Assembly (NCBI GenBank): GCA_038496445.1
Contig: JALMLS010000322.1
Coordinates: forward strand, 372,001 to 436,000
Length of the DNA stretch: 64,000 nucleotides
Direction: 5' to 3'
From: Trichosphaerium sp. ATCC 40318
Taxonomy: Eukaryota > Discosea > Flabellinia > Trichosidae
The position numbers were made by a program, and so were the translations under genes. Of this stretch, positions 46,649 through 59,270 are shown piece by piece; positions within the stretch are counted from its first letter, which is position 1; the number at the start of each line of letters is the position of its first letter. The notes beneath the pieces are model-generated. The model saw only the letters and a list, made by a program, of their open reading frames with translations. It did no database searches and was not told the origin of the DNA.

Positions 46649-46701
46649 GTTGCGTAGTGAATGCGAGTGGTTGTGGTATGGGAACCTGAGTTGCCTGAGA
46701 A
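46649..46701 (-). promoter_or_regulatory. Conserved upstream element, second copy
   Basis: Matches 39042-39094 with five differences in 53 bp; it lies 98 bp before the proposed start of PX paralogue 3. Confidence 0.55.
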
Positions 46702-48089
46702 AGGAAACGCTCTCTTCAACTAAAATATTTTGTGTGAACCACTTTTTCAGATGTGAGTTTCTCCATTTCCGAAATAACTGCTTGGTAGACAGTATTACGG
46801 AAACAGTGCGGTTTTTACTCACAGGATTATTGTAGTGAGATTTTTCGTTACAAAAACCCGAAAGGTACTTCTAATGATGCGATATTTGCTAAAAGCTCAT
46901 GTCAGTAAGGGCAGTTTTTTCTGCTTTGTATAGTGGTTTTGGTCTTACCCACTATGTGAACGTTGTACACTTACAATGCAGGAAAGCGTGCTCATTACGT
47001 TATAGGTTGCAGCAATGTATGTTGTCACTGGCCGAGGTTTGCGGGTAAATATATTTTTAACAACAAAATAAAGTAAAAATACGCAATGAGAACGTGATTG
47101 TTACGTCATACCATTTAAAGTTGGGTCGGTATCATTTCTTTTGGGAGTGTTACAGATTCACAAGTTCTATTGAGATAGGTTTTTGTAAGCAGAGTGCTAT
47201 ATCTGCCCAGTAGGAGGCCTCCAAGAGTACTGTAGTTTCGAAACACAAAAAAAAAAAAAAAAAAAAAAGCTTCACGCACCAATAACAAGCAGCATGTGCA
47301 CTAGCGCTGTGGAAATAAAAGTATGTCCTTAAAAACTAACAGTAAGTAATCTAATTTGAACTCCACATGATTTCGTGATGTTGTAATGATAAAATTTCGA
47401 AAAACCGCAAATATATTTTCTATGACGGTTCAGACTCGTGCTTTTGTTTTAACCACGCGAAGTGTGTTATTTCATGTTTACTGTTTTAAAAACAGATACT
47501 GAGCGTTACCAAAGAACACAATCTAATTTTTCTGAGTATAAACTGCGCGCCTGAGTAAGTAGAATGGCTTGTAACGACGTTCAGGTGAACCAATAGTTGG
47601 AATTGTTTTGCGCGCTAGTACAATTATGTGGACGTGTTTACGCTCAATATTTACGCCGAACAAAATTACTACTCAAAATGAACTTGAACCATAAAAGGAT
47701 CACGTGAGTTACTCATCTCAATCACTCGCCACAATACTCAGTTAAGTATAATAGACCCGTAATGCTATTTCTAGAGACATAGCATATTTTAGCCACTAGT
47801 TAGAAGTTCTACTTGTACTGTGTCTAAGCGCATGAGCGACTTCCAAAAAAGCAATTTAGTAAAGAGCGTGGTAGCTTTTTTTGTAGCGCATGCCTTGTAG
47901 CTTTACTTTAGAGACTGTTTTTGACCAATATTGTTAGCTGTCATAAGGCTGGTGCTAAAGCAACTTATACAATGAAGGCTTTTCCGAAAAATAAAAAATT
48001 TTAAAGTCTTGTCACCTTGTTTTCCCAACAAGGACAAATGTAATGTGACTTTTTTGATTTGTTATGTACATAAAATAATGAAAATGGAT
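46702..48089. other. Intergenic region with A-run
   Basis: About 1.4 kb without a supported gene. It contains a run of 22 A at 47247-47268, the longest homopolymer I noticed in the window, and CACGTG at 47701. The A-run could mark a retrotransposed insertion, but no flanking duplication was seen. Confidence 0.4.
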
Positions 48090-51000
48090 TCATGAACTCG
48101 ACATATTACGTGATGGAGATACTTTACCTACAGTAAACAGTAAGCAACAAGTTAAAACGATACTTATGACTAGAATTAAAGAGCGTACCACTTGTCGAGA
48201 GCGCAGATGAAGAACCACCACCATGACCGGAGGTCGCTAAAATAAGTGCGTTGTTTGTGATCAACTTGTGGATAAAGAGAGTGTTAACAGTGATAGCTAG
48301 TTGATAACCTTAGTAACAACGAAGAAACAAGCAAAGAAAGTGTATGGTAGAGACAACGTACCACCTCCGAGAAGAAGACAAAGAGAGAATAGAACAAAGA
48401 ATGTAAATCTGTTCGCACTTTGTATGTTGCTTACTGATATTGCAAATCCGATAATAGCAAAGAAGAAGATATTATACATTGCAAAGAAAATAACTTTAGA
48501 CTCATTGTATCTCTTCAATGGAATACGCCTTACTTGGAATGATACAATAGCACCAAGTACTAAAATAATAGCCTATAATATGTCAACGAGCGATTCTATG
48601 GATGGTATTTAGCGTACATTACTTCCAACAATTAGATATAAAATAATGTTAAACGCCAAGTTTGTAGAACATTTATAGTAGTTCTCGCTGACACGAATGC
48701 TCGATTTGATGACAAGCTCTTGCTTTTGAGAACCTGTTACAGTCTAATAAATAATTAATACATTGCTGTCTATTGAGGTATCATACCATAATTATGAGTT
48801 CAAGAACATGAACACCTAAAGCTACAAACACCCATATTGATACCATAACTGACGTGATACCCAAATCTGTTTCAATACTCTTGACTGTCCATAATCTCTT
48901 GATCCTCCAAGTTTTAGCGAAGATTGGCCTTTTAGAGTTGTTAGGAACGTGCAGCACGCGGAAACTAAAGTAATCGTACACAAACAAAAGAGTAAAGCCA
49001 ATCGTAACAAGCCATGGTTGTAGTGCGCATGTCATGTCATTAACAACATTAGGAAGGAACGTGAATACACTTAGGTATAGCGCAATACTACCAACTAATG
49101 TGATAGCCATAAATACAGGAGATGCTGCCTGTTTGGACTTATAAGATTTCGCCCAAGCAATGTGATAAATAAAAAACTTACCTTAAAGTTTTTATGAAGT
49201 GGTCCTTTTGTTTTCATGGCAACTAACATAACTATACCCCAAATAATACTTTGTATTATCAAGATAACAGCAATACAACTAATAAGAATCTCAGACCAAT
49301 GCCCTAGTACAAACAAGTGTCAACCAAAAAGCAAAACGAAACAACATAAAAACACGAAAAAAACAAGAATGCAAAACGCAATGTGTCATTGTGACACGCA
49401 ATGCTAAAAAATTCGCATGAAAAGTGGTGTACCGTAATGTGGATCAAATATACGCTCACTCCATGTAGGCATAGGATAAATATAATCAATCTGTTGAACC
49501 TTACTAGGAAAAACAGGAACTGTTCTGTTTGTCAAGTATTGAAGGAATATGTAATCCCTTTGTTGGTCTCCAATAGGTCCCCATGAAAATTCACCTATAA
49601 TAGTATCTCTTTTACTCTGTAGTATCGCAGTAGCAACCTGGTTTTGTATATCCTAACAGGAAAAGTTAGCACAGGTTGTATTTACGTAAGAAGGTTTAGA
49701 AGTACCTCACATGGGTTCGTTGAGGTGTTGACGAGAAGGCTTTGCAGTTGGTTTACCTTAGATAAACATGTCAGTAGTTGAAAAACAATTGCGACGATTT
49801 CATACTGTTAGGCTAAGACTTTCTATCGCTGAAACCAGCTCTAAACCAAGAACATTTGTCAGAATGTGAAACTCTCCTACTGACTCATTGAACCGGTCTT
49901 GAATCAAGTTACCGAAATTTGTTATATTTGTAAACTCCTTTTCAGCAACATTAGGAAAGTTAAAAGAAGTATCAAGCTAAACAAAATTGGGGAGTAAGTG
50001 ACAAACCAAAAGTAGTCAAAAAAAAATTTGTGAACTTACAATAGCGATTCCACCTCTGTATTCGTATAGATATTCCTCTTCCGGATGTAAATCAAAATCG
50101 CCAGCTGTTGTTTCATGAACAAAAGCACGAGGTGTATAATCTTCATCTTCAAGATGTTTCATAACAATATTACAAGCTCTTGGATAAACAACACAACAAA
50201 CCCAAATATCAGGGTCTGTTTCCATAACATGATTTGTTGCATTAATTATTTCAGTTGTAAAGTCTGAAGGAAAGTCTCCTATACGTGATGTTGTAAAGGA
50301 TCCTTGAGACCTTGCTTAAAGAAAAGTATAAGCCAAAAAAGTAGCGTTATGGTCTACAACATACGAATAGAGGAAATGATGTGTTGTCCGACTACGTTTA
50401 TACCATTATTTTCGATTTCATCGAGTAACGCTTGGGAATAGCATTTGGAAGGCTATGAATCGATAATCAGTAAGCACATACGTAAAAACAAGTTCAAAAA
50501 CAAAATCGCGATTTGTACCGAAATAGAGCCAGTATCTGAGATAATAGCCATTGTCCTAGCGCCAGCGATACGCAAAGGTCTCAAAGAAGTTCTAGAGAAG
50601 CAAAATAAGCATCACCGCAAGTTACTTGCGAATTCACAAAAAAAAGTCAGAAAATAAATAAAATCGTATTCCGATTTTTCGATATTGCCTTTGTCACTGT
50701 AGGTTGTACCTGTAGATAGACGAGAAAGGCGTATTCATAGATAAAGCGAGGTTTGTTGTAGATGTCGTGTAATACTCTTCATTTGAAGATAGGTATGACA
50801 CTAATGACAGAAATCGTCAGTTTTAGGCGGAATAAGTTTGCCATAGACCAATTGGGGTTTTTTAGGGAAAAGTTTTGTGTACTCATTAGTTTGTTTGCTT
50901 GTAACGCTAGAGGTAGCGCTATTATACTAAAAGAGCCAACTGGAGAAACCAAGAAATGAATATTGTTGCTAGAAATCATTGCTTTGCAAGAACATCAATA

Positions 51001-51496
51001 AAACAGCGATACTAGGCGTTTACGTATACTTACAGCCATACAACTCCAAAAGTCGGGTGACATTGAACTGATCGTCGTATATTTCGAACTTGATACCAAC
51101 GGTACCATCAGTGAGCTTGTGATCTGTTAAAATCGAATGGTTTGATACTTGTAGAATGGCTTTTAGTATTTTATTTTAAAACGCACTTGAATTGGGTTTT
51201 GTTGTGTCCACTCTTCGAAAAACTGAAATCCTTGACTATCATTGTTTCAATTAGAGCCGGACTTGGATTGTCTCGAAAAAACTATTTTGCGCTGTCTTCA
51301 TACCTCAGTGGTGTACCGAATAACGCTCCAAAAGGTCCAGTAAGTGGTAAAGTCATACCTAAAGCCATTTTTAACAAAACAACTATGAGTTCGAGGTTTC
51401 TTTACCAACTGTAACATTAAATGATGGTGGCTGAGTGTAGCATGGTACTATAAGCGATACTACGCATATCAAGTATAAAGGGAGTGGCTGCTTCAT
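48090..51496 (-). CDS. Class C G-protein-coupled receptor (GABA-B-like)
   Basis: Signal peptide (MKQPLPLYLICVVSLIVPC). Extracellular exons form a periplasmic-binding-protein-type ligand domain: GMTLPLTGPFGALFGTPLR, GFQFFEEWTQQNPI, GIKFEIYDDQFNVTRLLELY, FLVSPVGSFSIIALPLAL, RIAGARTMAIISDTGS and WVCCVVYPRACNIVM. No clear Cys-rich domain precedes the 7TM, as in GABA-B receptors. Membrane part: WSEILISCIAVILIIQSIIW, FMAITLVGSIALYLSVF, CALQPWLVTIGFTLLFVY, then VSIWVFVALGVHVLELIIM, a span with LAFNIILYLIVG, then VRRIPLKRYNESKVIFFAMY matching the RKLPxxFNEAKxI stretch of class C receptors, and TFFVLFSLCLLL. The tail is short (SGKVSPSRNMSSS). About fifteen exons. Ligand unknown; amino acids or derivatives are usual for the class. 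Confidence 0.85.
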
Positions 51497-52327
51497 CGTT
51501 TTAAAAGTTGTGCAAGTATTTCTATTCTCAGTAGTTTCTCCTGTCAAACTTTCTTGATTTGATTTTGGAAGTACTATTTCCAGCATGGATAAAACAAGAA
51601 GCAGTATGTGTTAAACACACCTCGCGTACGTTTTACTCACAATTAGGTATTTTGAGCTGCTTGGTATGCCTAAACTGGCTTGTGTCTAGTATGAAGTTGC
51701 CCCTTAATTGTGTAACGTTAGGGCGTTGGGTAATACAAATATCGTAACTTACCGGTTTTCGTGAAATGCCCTTTTTTGTACAAAAAAGGTAAAACTATCT
51801 TTTGGTACCAAATAACTGTTGCATACCCCAGTTTTCGTTTTCAGTTCGAAAAGCTTGTTATCGTGCTACTGGGGTGACGATAACGCGTCACAACAGCATT
51901 TTTGCAAAAATGTAAACAGAGTTTCTTTGTTAAAACCTTGCCTGTGTAGTTTATCTCCAAACTGCAGTATGCAAAGCGTATTGTTAAAGGAACCTACACA
52001 GCAAAAATTAACTATAATAATGCGAGTACGCAATCACGAACCTCGGAAAACTGCATAGGTTTCCTGATAAAAAAAAGCTAAATAGTATCTCATCACATGC
52101 TCGCTGTTTTGAATCGTTAACGGATTATTATTAATAGCTCTCTTTAATGTGTGTTCCTGTATTAAACTATGATCAATGGATTTAATAAAAATCCAAGTCA
52201 ATTGTAGAATTCTATGTACAATACAGGTTAATTTTATTAAATTTTAGTTTTTTTTTTTGGGTAGTAAGTACTTTTGTCGCATTGTTTTGGTTGTTTTTAC
52301 AGGTTGTTGTACGGCTTGAGTATGTTT
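51497..52327. other. Intergenic region
   Basis: About 830 bp upstream of the receptor and downstream of the TFIIA gene. No supported gene. Confidence 0.45.
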
Positions 52328-54143
52328 CTACCAATCGATTTGGGCTTTAGCAGAGCTGAATAAATAATCTCTGCCGTTTAAATGCATAACCCCTGATACC
52401 AATTGAGCTCTTCGCCTATCTTTGGTACGTTTCATCTTTTTGAAAAAAAAAAGTTAGTACTATAAACAAACACATGGCGAGTTTCCTCGTTTCATGGTAT
52501 TATCAAACTTACTGATTCGAAGAGGCAAACAATTGAGTTCTTTACTTCCTCTTCCTCAGAATCTGATAAGTCATCATCTGAACCTAGTTGATTCTACACA
52601 AAAGTGAGTAAAAACTTGGTGGTTGCTAGTATTTCGTTGTCGTACTTTATCCAAGTCTTTACCGGCTAAGTAGTCCTCATTAGCTGTTGATATGATACTA
52701 TCAATAGTGTAATCTTTGAGTAGTGTTTCTTCACCGACATTTGTAGCAGTAGCTTCATTCTGTAATTCATTAGAACCATTTTCTGCCAGCGTAGTTTGTT
52801 CATTAGTTTTTTCGGGTGCTGCAGCACTTTGTGGCGCTGTGTCTTTAGGTGCCTGCTCAGCTGATGACTGCATAGGTGTTGTTTGTTGTTCGATTGGGTG
52901 AGTCAACGTCTGCTCAGTGTTTGCTGGAGATTGCATGAAGTTATTTAAAGCATGATCTACAAAGGTTGTGGCATCATCTGTTGATGAGGTTGTTTGGCCT
53001 GCAGGCGTACCAGCAGGAGGAGGTACAACAGGGGTCATAGTAATAGGATAAATAGGTGCAATGGTTGGAGGAACTGTGGATACTGCACCATTATTAGCTT
53101 CTGAACCGGCAACGTGAGCTAAAACATAAAACAGGTAAGTACGAAATATTTTTGAAGTCCCTTACCAACGAATGCCTTTGCTTTGCGTGCAGCAGTGCGC
53201 ATTTTTCGAACTCCTTGTTGTTCTGGTTCTGAATTAATGATTATGGGCGTCTGTACTGGTGCAGATTCAGGTACAGGAGATTCTGTCTCCATAGGAGTAG
53301 GTGTTGGTGGTATAACTTTTGACCTCTGAAAAGTGTTTTTTCTTATTTTCTTTACAGGGCGACCTGAAGTGTTTGCTAGAGGTGCACGGGATCTGATACC
53401 AAATATGGCTAGAGGGGTATCATGCTACAGAAGGAAACATAAGAGCTGGAAGCGACATGCAAGTGCAAAAATGAAAAAAACTTAAAAGATGTGTACACGA
53501 CGTTTGTGTTTAGGTTGAGGATCATCACGTGCGTCATCAATAGTTATCTAATAGCCATGAGAAGAATTAAATTAAAAAAATTGTGGTTTGAGTTCATAGT
53601 CAGTAATTCAAAAAGGGAGCTCGTACTGCTTGTAATTTGCGTTTCTTGGAAGGTTTTTTTGAGGGTTTTTTGTTTTTACTGGTTTGTGACGCTGGTGCGC
53701 TTGTAAATTTATTTGCAGACGCGCCAATAATTACAGGGGTATTAGATACAGGCACAACTAGCCGATTTGGTCCATTTGGCGCATTTGTGGCTGAGTCCAT
53801 ACCTGCCGTTACCTAATAATCACTTAACGACTGTTATTTTAGGTGTGGTTTACGTCATTTGATGCTGCTTGGGGTTGTGATGGCGTTGACTCACGCTGTA
53901 TTGGTACTCTTCCAAAATGTACGTCTAGGGTGTCATACGTTCGCTTTCTCCATTTCTATGGACGAGTTAACACAACTTTTAAAAAAACAGTTTAAATAGC
54001 GCGCCACGCAAAATTACCTGTTGAAGATCCTCTAGTACACCGTCAGCACCCTCTTTATGAAAAGTTGATTGTAAATTGGTGAAAACGTCATTAATTACAG
54101 AATCGTATACAGCGTATATCAAGTCTTCCGATGCACGAGTCAT
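52328..54143 (-). CDS. TOA1-like (GTF2A1): TFIIA large (alpha/beta) subunit
   Basis: General transcription factor that stabilises TBP on the TATA box. The N-terminal exon reads AVYDSVINDVFTNLQSTF and GVLEDLQQKW, the four-helix-bundle alpha part. A long low-complexity linker rich in Pro, Thr, Ala and Gln follows (VPPPAGTPAGQTTSSTDD), as usual. The C-terminus gives the acidic stretch DDDLSDSEEEE, then NSIVCLFESVSKMKRTKDR and SGVMHLNGRDYLFSSAKAQ IDW, matching the beta-barrel end (NLNGRDYxFxKAxGxxxW) of the family. Six or seven short introns. Start at 54143 (MTRASEDLIYAVYD). Its neighbours do not bear on function. TFIIA alpha/beta is often cleaved by taspase in animals; no such site was identified here. 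Confidence 0.9.
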
Positions 54144-54291
54144 TGTATCATATACAACACAAGAAACCGAATTATTAAGTTAAACTTAAGTCAGTACAAA
54201 ATAAACGACAGAACGCAATGTTAACATCCAAATACAAAATTACACGAGGCAATATGTTTTTATTACTCGTATTGATATTTCGGTTTATAAG

Positions 54292-55570
54292 TTACATGTA
54301 AGGACCAATAAGACTTTCAGATGTCATAGGCACAAGAATACAAGCGAAAGTAACCAATCCAACAACATACAATGTAATCAACACTAACAGTCGTGGTGAG
54401 AAACAAGATAAGAATAAAAGAAATTGTTTTTGGTTTTGTCTTCAATTTAAATTGATCGTACGGGTTTTGTGTTTATGTTCTAATGCTAGATCGATACGTG
54501 GGAATCCCATAAAGTTACAAAAAGCGTGAGCAATGAGGCAAGAGTACAAACTGTTCGTTCTTAAGAATAAATAGCCTGCGTAGTTGCCAAAAATGCTAGT
54601 GTACAAAAGTTGGAAACCTAAAAGTTAATTACAAATAACTCACAAGAGCGCTTAGCAAAGAAACTAATGCATACAAACAGGTGCCCAACCAACAGTGAAT
54701 ACGTGATGTAAGTGAGCAATACCAAAGAGGCAAGGTGGCAACTACAGCAGTGTCAGTCAACTTTACATTTTGTCTTTTATGTGGCGTACCATCATTGCAA
54801 CCAAATTCGAGTATCCGGCTTGCTGTAAAATCCTCATTTGAATGCCTCTGAATACATACTCTTCAGCTAAAGGTGCTACAATCAAGTTCCTAGTCATACA
54901 TTAAACTAAAAAGTCTAAGAGACAAACTTACCTCCATGTCAAAATTTCTCCAAAATCAGGTATGCATTCTTTGTCCCAATCCAAGTACAATTGCACAACA
55001 GGTCCCAAAAACAATGTGACAGTTAGAAGCAAGCCTAGTGCTGTACTAGATACGATCTATACACGTGTTAAACACAAAGCACCGAGCATAAGGCGTGAAT
55101 AGCATGTTTTGAACAAAAAAACGCTTTACTCACGTGGGAGCCTGAAACAAGCGTTTAAAAATGTTTTTACGTATTTATATATTACGTACGTGCGTTGGAG
55201 ATAAAAAAATAGAAGATCCGTCAACAGTCAGAGGTAAACCCGTTAAAATTGTTGTTAAAATTGAAATAACAACCACTGATATGATTCGACGTATAACGAC
55301 GCCTTAGGAATGCATTAGATGTATTTTGAGTAACAAATGCGTTAATATCACCTTTCTCGTCTCTTCGTCGCGGATCTCTGCTGCTACGGTGGTTTTAGAG
55401 ACAGAATAGTGCAATTTGGTTAAATTAACTGCAAGATGGTTTTCACAAGTTTATAACGCGTCAACGAGTTATACACACGCTTACCTCTTCCAGACATACA
55501 AAGAGGCAACAAACGACGCAGAAATTAATACACATTTCAACGGAGCGTTTATGCTCTGAAAATACTCCAT
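54292..55570 (-). CDS. RCE1: CAAX prenyl protease 2 (RCE1)
   Basis: ER membrane protease that removes the last three residues of prenylated CAAX proteins. Start MEYFQSINAPLKC leads into the first TM. SRDPRRRDEK matches the family's RDDPxxIKxR stretch. The catalytic motif is in APLAEEYVFRG (the EExxxR glutamates), followed by FGIAHLHHVFT (HxxxH-type) and HAFCNFMGFPRID. The final exon adds the last TM (LITLYVVGLVTFACILVP) and ends SLIGPYM. Eight or so short introns, two of them with CACGTG (55062 and 55131). Stop at 54292, 149 bp before the start of TFIIA on the same strand. A likely substrate, a Ras ending CCVM, is encoded at 41154. Confidence 0.9.
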
Positions 55571-55986
55571 CGAGCTTGAACAGTTTGGCGGTTGCGCTTT
55601 GAACAAATAATAATGGGTACAAGAATAACATAAGTCTGTGTCAGTCAATATTACTTTCTTTCTTCATTTTTTATCTCTGACCAATAAAAGACGTTTTGGC
55701 GTCATTGGTTGGTGTAAATACAATCAATTTGGACATGGCAGTATGAGTGATGACACCATTGATCACGTGTTTGGAATGTGATTTTCGAAAGTCTTGGATA
55801 TTGCATGCAGATAGCTCTGTTTCTCCGGCTGACTTTAGTTGATTTAGCGAACGACAATTCATTTTCTGAACTCATTGCAATACAAAATGGACTTCGCTTC
55901 ACCTGGGCTTCACTCAGCTTTTGCCAGCATCAGCTCTTCAACCTTCTGAGACTTTCGGAGTGACATTTTCATCGTACAGGCCAATG

Positions 55987-56721
55987 ATGTACGCTTTTGC
56001 AGCTGTAGGCGCTGTTTAGGGATTGTGGTGGCTTGGTAAAAGAGTGGGCAATTATTTCGCTGATTGCAATCCAAGTAAGCTTTTTTCATAATTGCACATG
56101 TTACACATTACAACTCAACCATTGTTTTCTGTGTATTGTGGAACAAAATTTGGCATGAAGGGTATTGTTGGTTGCAGCATTTTAGTTGGGAAAACGTTAC
56201 GTGTTTGCTGAGTGTTTTTGGCTGTAGGATTTTTCGAAAGTGTTAGAATGGAAGGTGTTAACGTTACACTCATTTGTCCTGGTGAACTCCTTACAGAATT
56301 TGCTGATGTAGTGGAAATGTCAGATGCTTCTACAATGGCTACTCCAGAAGCTGTACAGGAATCATTAAAATCTATGGCATACAACCTTGATGTACTGACG
56401 CTCAGTTTGCTATTTTGTCACCTTTGATTGTTCTGCACATGTACCAGCTGTACTCCTTATATTTGTTTCCTGGGATGCTGTTAGAGTGTAAAAAAGCTAT
56501 TGCTCGGGGAGATGATAAGTACACGGAAGGTGTTGTTAACGGAATTATGCTTATGATATAAAGTAGGTTTGCAACAAACTTGCGCAAGTTTTTTTTGTTT
56601 TTCATTTAACTATTCGCCTAGTTTCGTTGGATCAATTTTCGTTGGGGGACTCACAGAAGAAAAATGGCAAAAATTTTTACCTCAAAAACATGCAAGTGCA
56701 GCTCAGAAACAGAATAATTAG
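55987..56721 (+). pseudogene. Short-chain dehydrogenase fragment lacking the Rossmann start
   Basis: Plus-strand segments match the second half of an SDR of the membrane DHRS7/KDSR kind: PLFSVYCGTKFGMKG with the catalytic YxxxK, FFESVRMEGVNVTLICPGEL, TEFADVVEMSD and LECKKAIARGDDKYTEG, then a final KWQKFLPQKHASAAQKQNN. The cofactor-binding TGxxxGIG motif and the NNAG region are absent anywhere upstream, and the candidate first exon (MYAFAAVGAV) meets a TAG after ten codons. Either a truncated pseudogene or a gene whose 5' half was lost or moved. The C-terminal half is well kept, so decay is recent or the fragment is still selected. Confidence 0.55.
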
Positions 56722-56900
56722 ACCTTTTTTTTTACTTGAATTACCAATTTGATCAGCTTCTCATCAAAAATAAATAGTCGCTGGTAGAGCGCTGTTCATA
56801 GTTATTTTAAGGTTCTTTATGCTTAAGATGATACATAATACAAACTCATAGACTCATCAGATAGCCCATCAAGAAGGAAAGGATATCGCTATAAGCTCAT

Positions 56901-58887
56901 TTAGCATTTGACCTCTGTATGCTCAAAAACAACTTTACGAACCTTTGGGTTGTGATAAACTACCCATGGCACAGTTATGGGTTTATCAAGTTTGTCACTT
57001 GTCCAAGCTCTTTCTACTTTAAAGAAGCGATCATGAGATGGTTGGTTGTATAACATCTTTCCTGTTTCTCGAGCATTTCGAACTTTTGTGACATTGAATG
57101 TATCTTCATGTATCCTTCCCTTTATGTAGAAACGTTAGTATTAAGTGTTGAATAGGAAGATTTAAATAGGTCGTTGGGTCGCCTTATCACGTGATTTTTA
57201 GCGTGGATTTTGGACAAAATGTTGGCGCAAACAAAGAAAAGATTACTAACCTCAGCAATAGATAAACTCTTCCACATGATAAAAGCAGGATGTCCTTCAG
57301 TGGCAACTATTAAGTACAAACAAAAAAGGGATAAAACACTCGTACCATAGTACGATATATGCCAGCTTATTGGATTATTTACAATAACCATCTTAACTCG
57401 TCTAGAAGAATATGTCAGTAAAGAGACAAGTACATTACTCAATGAGACTGAAGAAAGCCTTTTTTTGGTTATACCCTTGTTTGAACTCTTCACCACGCTG
57501 AAATCTTGATACGTTATTATTTAGTGTTACAATAGGTGCCTCCCAGTTATTTCTCTTTATCCACTTAAGTCCAAAATAAAACAAATTATTTTGAACTATT
57601 AACGTGTCATAGTATGGTTTTGGTTCGCAGTGCTTCAGGTGATAAACAAAAAGTCCTATAAAAAAACGTTAAAAAAGAAAATAACCACGTGACTTTTTAT
57701 GGACATCCAAAAAACAAATCATTGTACTTACCATTTGGTATCTCATCTACATCACCGTCAATAACAATAGCATCATCCTCAATAGGTCCATGTCCTGTGA
57801 AGTAATTCAGATGAGGGAAAAATCAAGTGGACAGTGAAACATACCAGATTCAAAATGCTTTTTTGTGAATTCTCTGTGAAGAACTTCGAATTCCCTTTGG
57901 ATGTGTTAGTGTTGTTTTGGCGACAGAACTTGAACTCTGTTAGACTCACCAGTCGTTTTCATTTATATCTGGTAATAATTTTCGCAATACTGGGCCAAAT
58001 GCTTCGTAGCCAACAACAAGGTGAGTGATATTTTTTTCGAAAGCTTTATATCTAGACATTTGTTTTGTGAATTCATTTGTTCGAAGATATTTACCTATGT
58101 CTATTCTGTGCAAAATAAAGTGGTTTAGGCACACGCCTATGTGTCCATTCGGCTTCAGATATAACAAAATGATCGACACTCTCTTTCAGTTCGTGCATAC
58201 GCACTTCCAATAAATCTAACTCTGTCGAAAAAGTAATGATATCATACACCTAAATTTATCCAGTTACAAACCGCACAAGAAGTGTACTACCTTAGCTGCG
58301 ACGGCTCTTTTTCTTCCAGTGAATATGTTGTATCTACTACAATCTAATGTTTTCTCAAGAGACACAGGTCGTCGGTGTACTTTGAGTTCTGCTGGAGGCT
58401 ACATTTAGTTAGTTATCGCAGCATTTGCAATAGAGTCAACGTACTGGTAATTGCAGGAAAGGTGCTAAAGCATTTTGGTATTCTTCCTAAAACCGTTGGT
58501 TCCTCTAATAAAAGAATGGTGGTTCAACAGAGCCACAAGCGCAATTCTGCAAATATTTGTTTTTATTCACTCAATACTGTCACGTGGCTTGTTTTATTTT
58601 TAAAAAAAGCGTCAATAACGTACCAGAAGGTCTATTGGGACTATTTCTTCGTTTCTTGCTTTCATTATCCGCTCAGCGAACTTCCCTTCGTCAATAGCGC
58701 GTTGTAGATCAGTTTCCAACTTCTTAACGTAGTCTAAATTACTTGCTACATGATTCTCCAGGTACATAACACGTGACGCGTCTTGAAGCGAGATAGCGTA
58801 TGAAAATAGTAATAAAACAGATATTAATGTGAATATTGCTAGTGAAGGCTTAGAAGTTGTAAACTTCGTTAGTATAGTCTTGTGCAT
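56901..58887 (-). CDS. GT17 glycosyltransferase (MGAT3-like)
   Basis: Family 17 enzymes add the bisecting GlcNAc to N-glycans in the Golgi; some protist members have other roles. Start MHKTILTKFTTSKPSLAIF, then one TM (TLISVLLLFSYAISLQ), giving type II topology. Later exons hold VYDIITFSTELDLLEVRMHE, DHFVISEAEWTHRRVPKP LYF, then FTKQMSRYKAFEKNITHLVV, DDAIVIDGDVDEIPNG with the DxD metal site, VATEGHPAFIMWKS, GRIHEDTFNVTKVRNARE, and the end VVFEHTEVKC. About nine introns. Length, roughly 380 residues, fits. The VYDxxxFxxELDLLExR and DxDEIP signatures make the family call firm; the acceptor is unknown. Confidence 0.85.
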
Positions 58888-59270
58888 AATTTATACAATG
58901 GTAGCAGCGGTTTAGGGAGTCTTGAAATATGTGACGTTGCTCATTAGTGAACCACAAAAGCTTAAGTTGGTGGCTAAGTAAGCTTGCTACAGGATAGACT
59001 CACAGCACTGCTAGCCTTACGTTGTAAATATAATAGACATTTTTTGCTGGCAGCCATTGCGCATGACATTGAACTCAAAGAAAGAACTGATTGGTATGTG
59101 TAGAACAGTTGTGACTTATGCGGTAACTAGTGCATCATCTATCTACAAACACTTAAACACATACAACCGCTAGATACGATATACACACGAAGTCTCTCTT
59201 CTAAGCACGTGAATACTAAGTATTCAATGACTACAATGTCAGTCAACGCTTTTTTATTACGACACAAAGC

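Noticed and set aside
47247-47268. Retrotransposon poly-A tail
   Set aside because: No target-site duplication or coding remnant was seen beside the A-run.
54292-55570. An 8-nt microexon near 55131-55138 in RCE1
   Set aside because: The longer single intron joins TH to IVSSTALG in frame; the microexon would break the frame.
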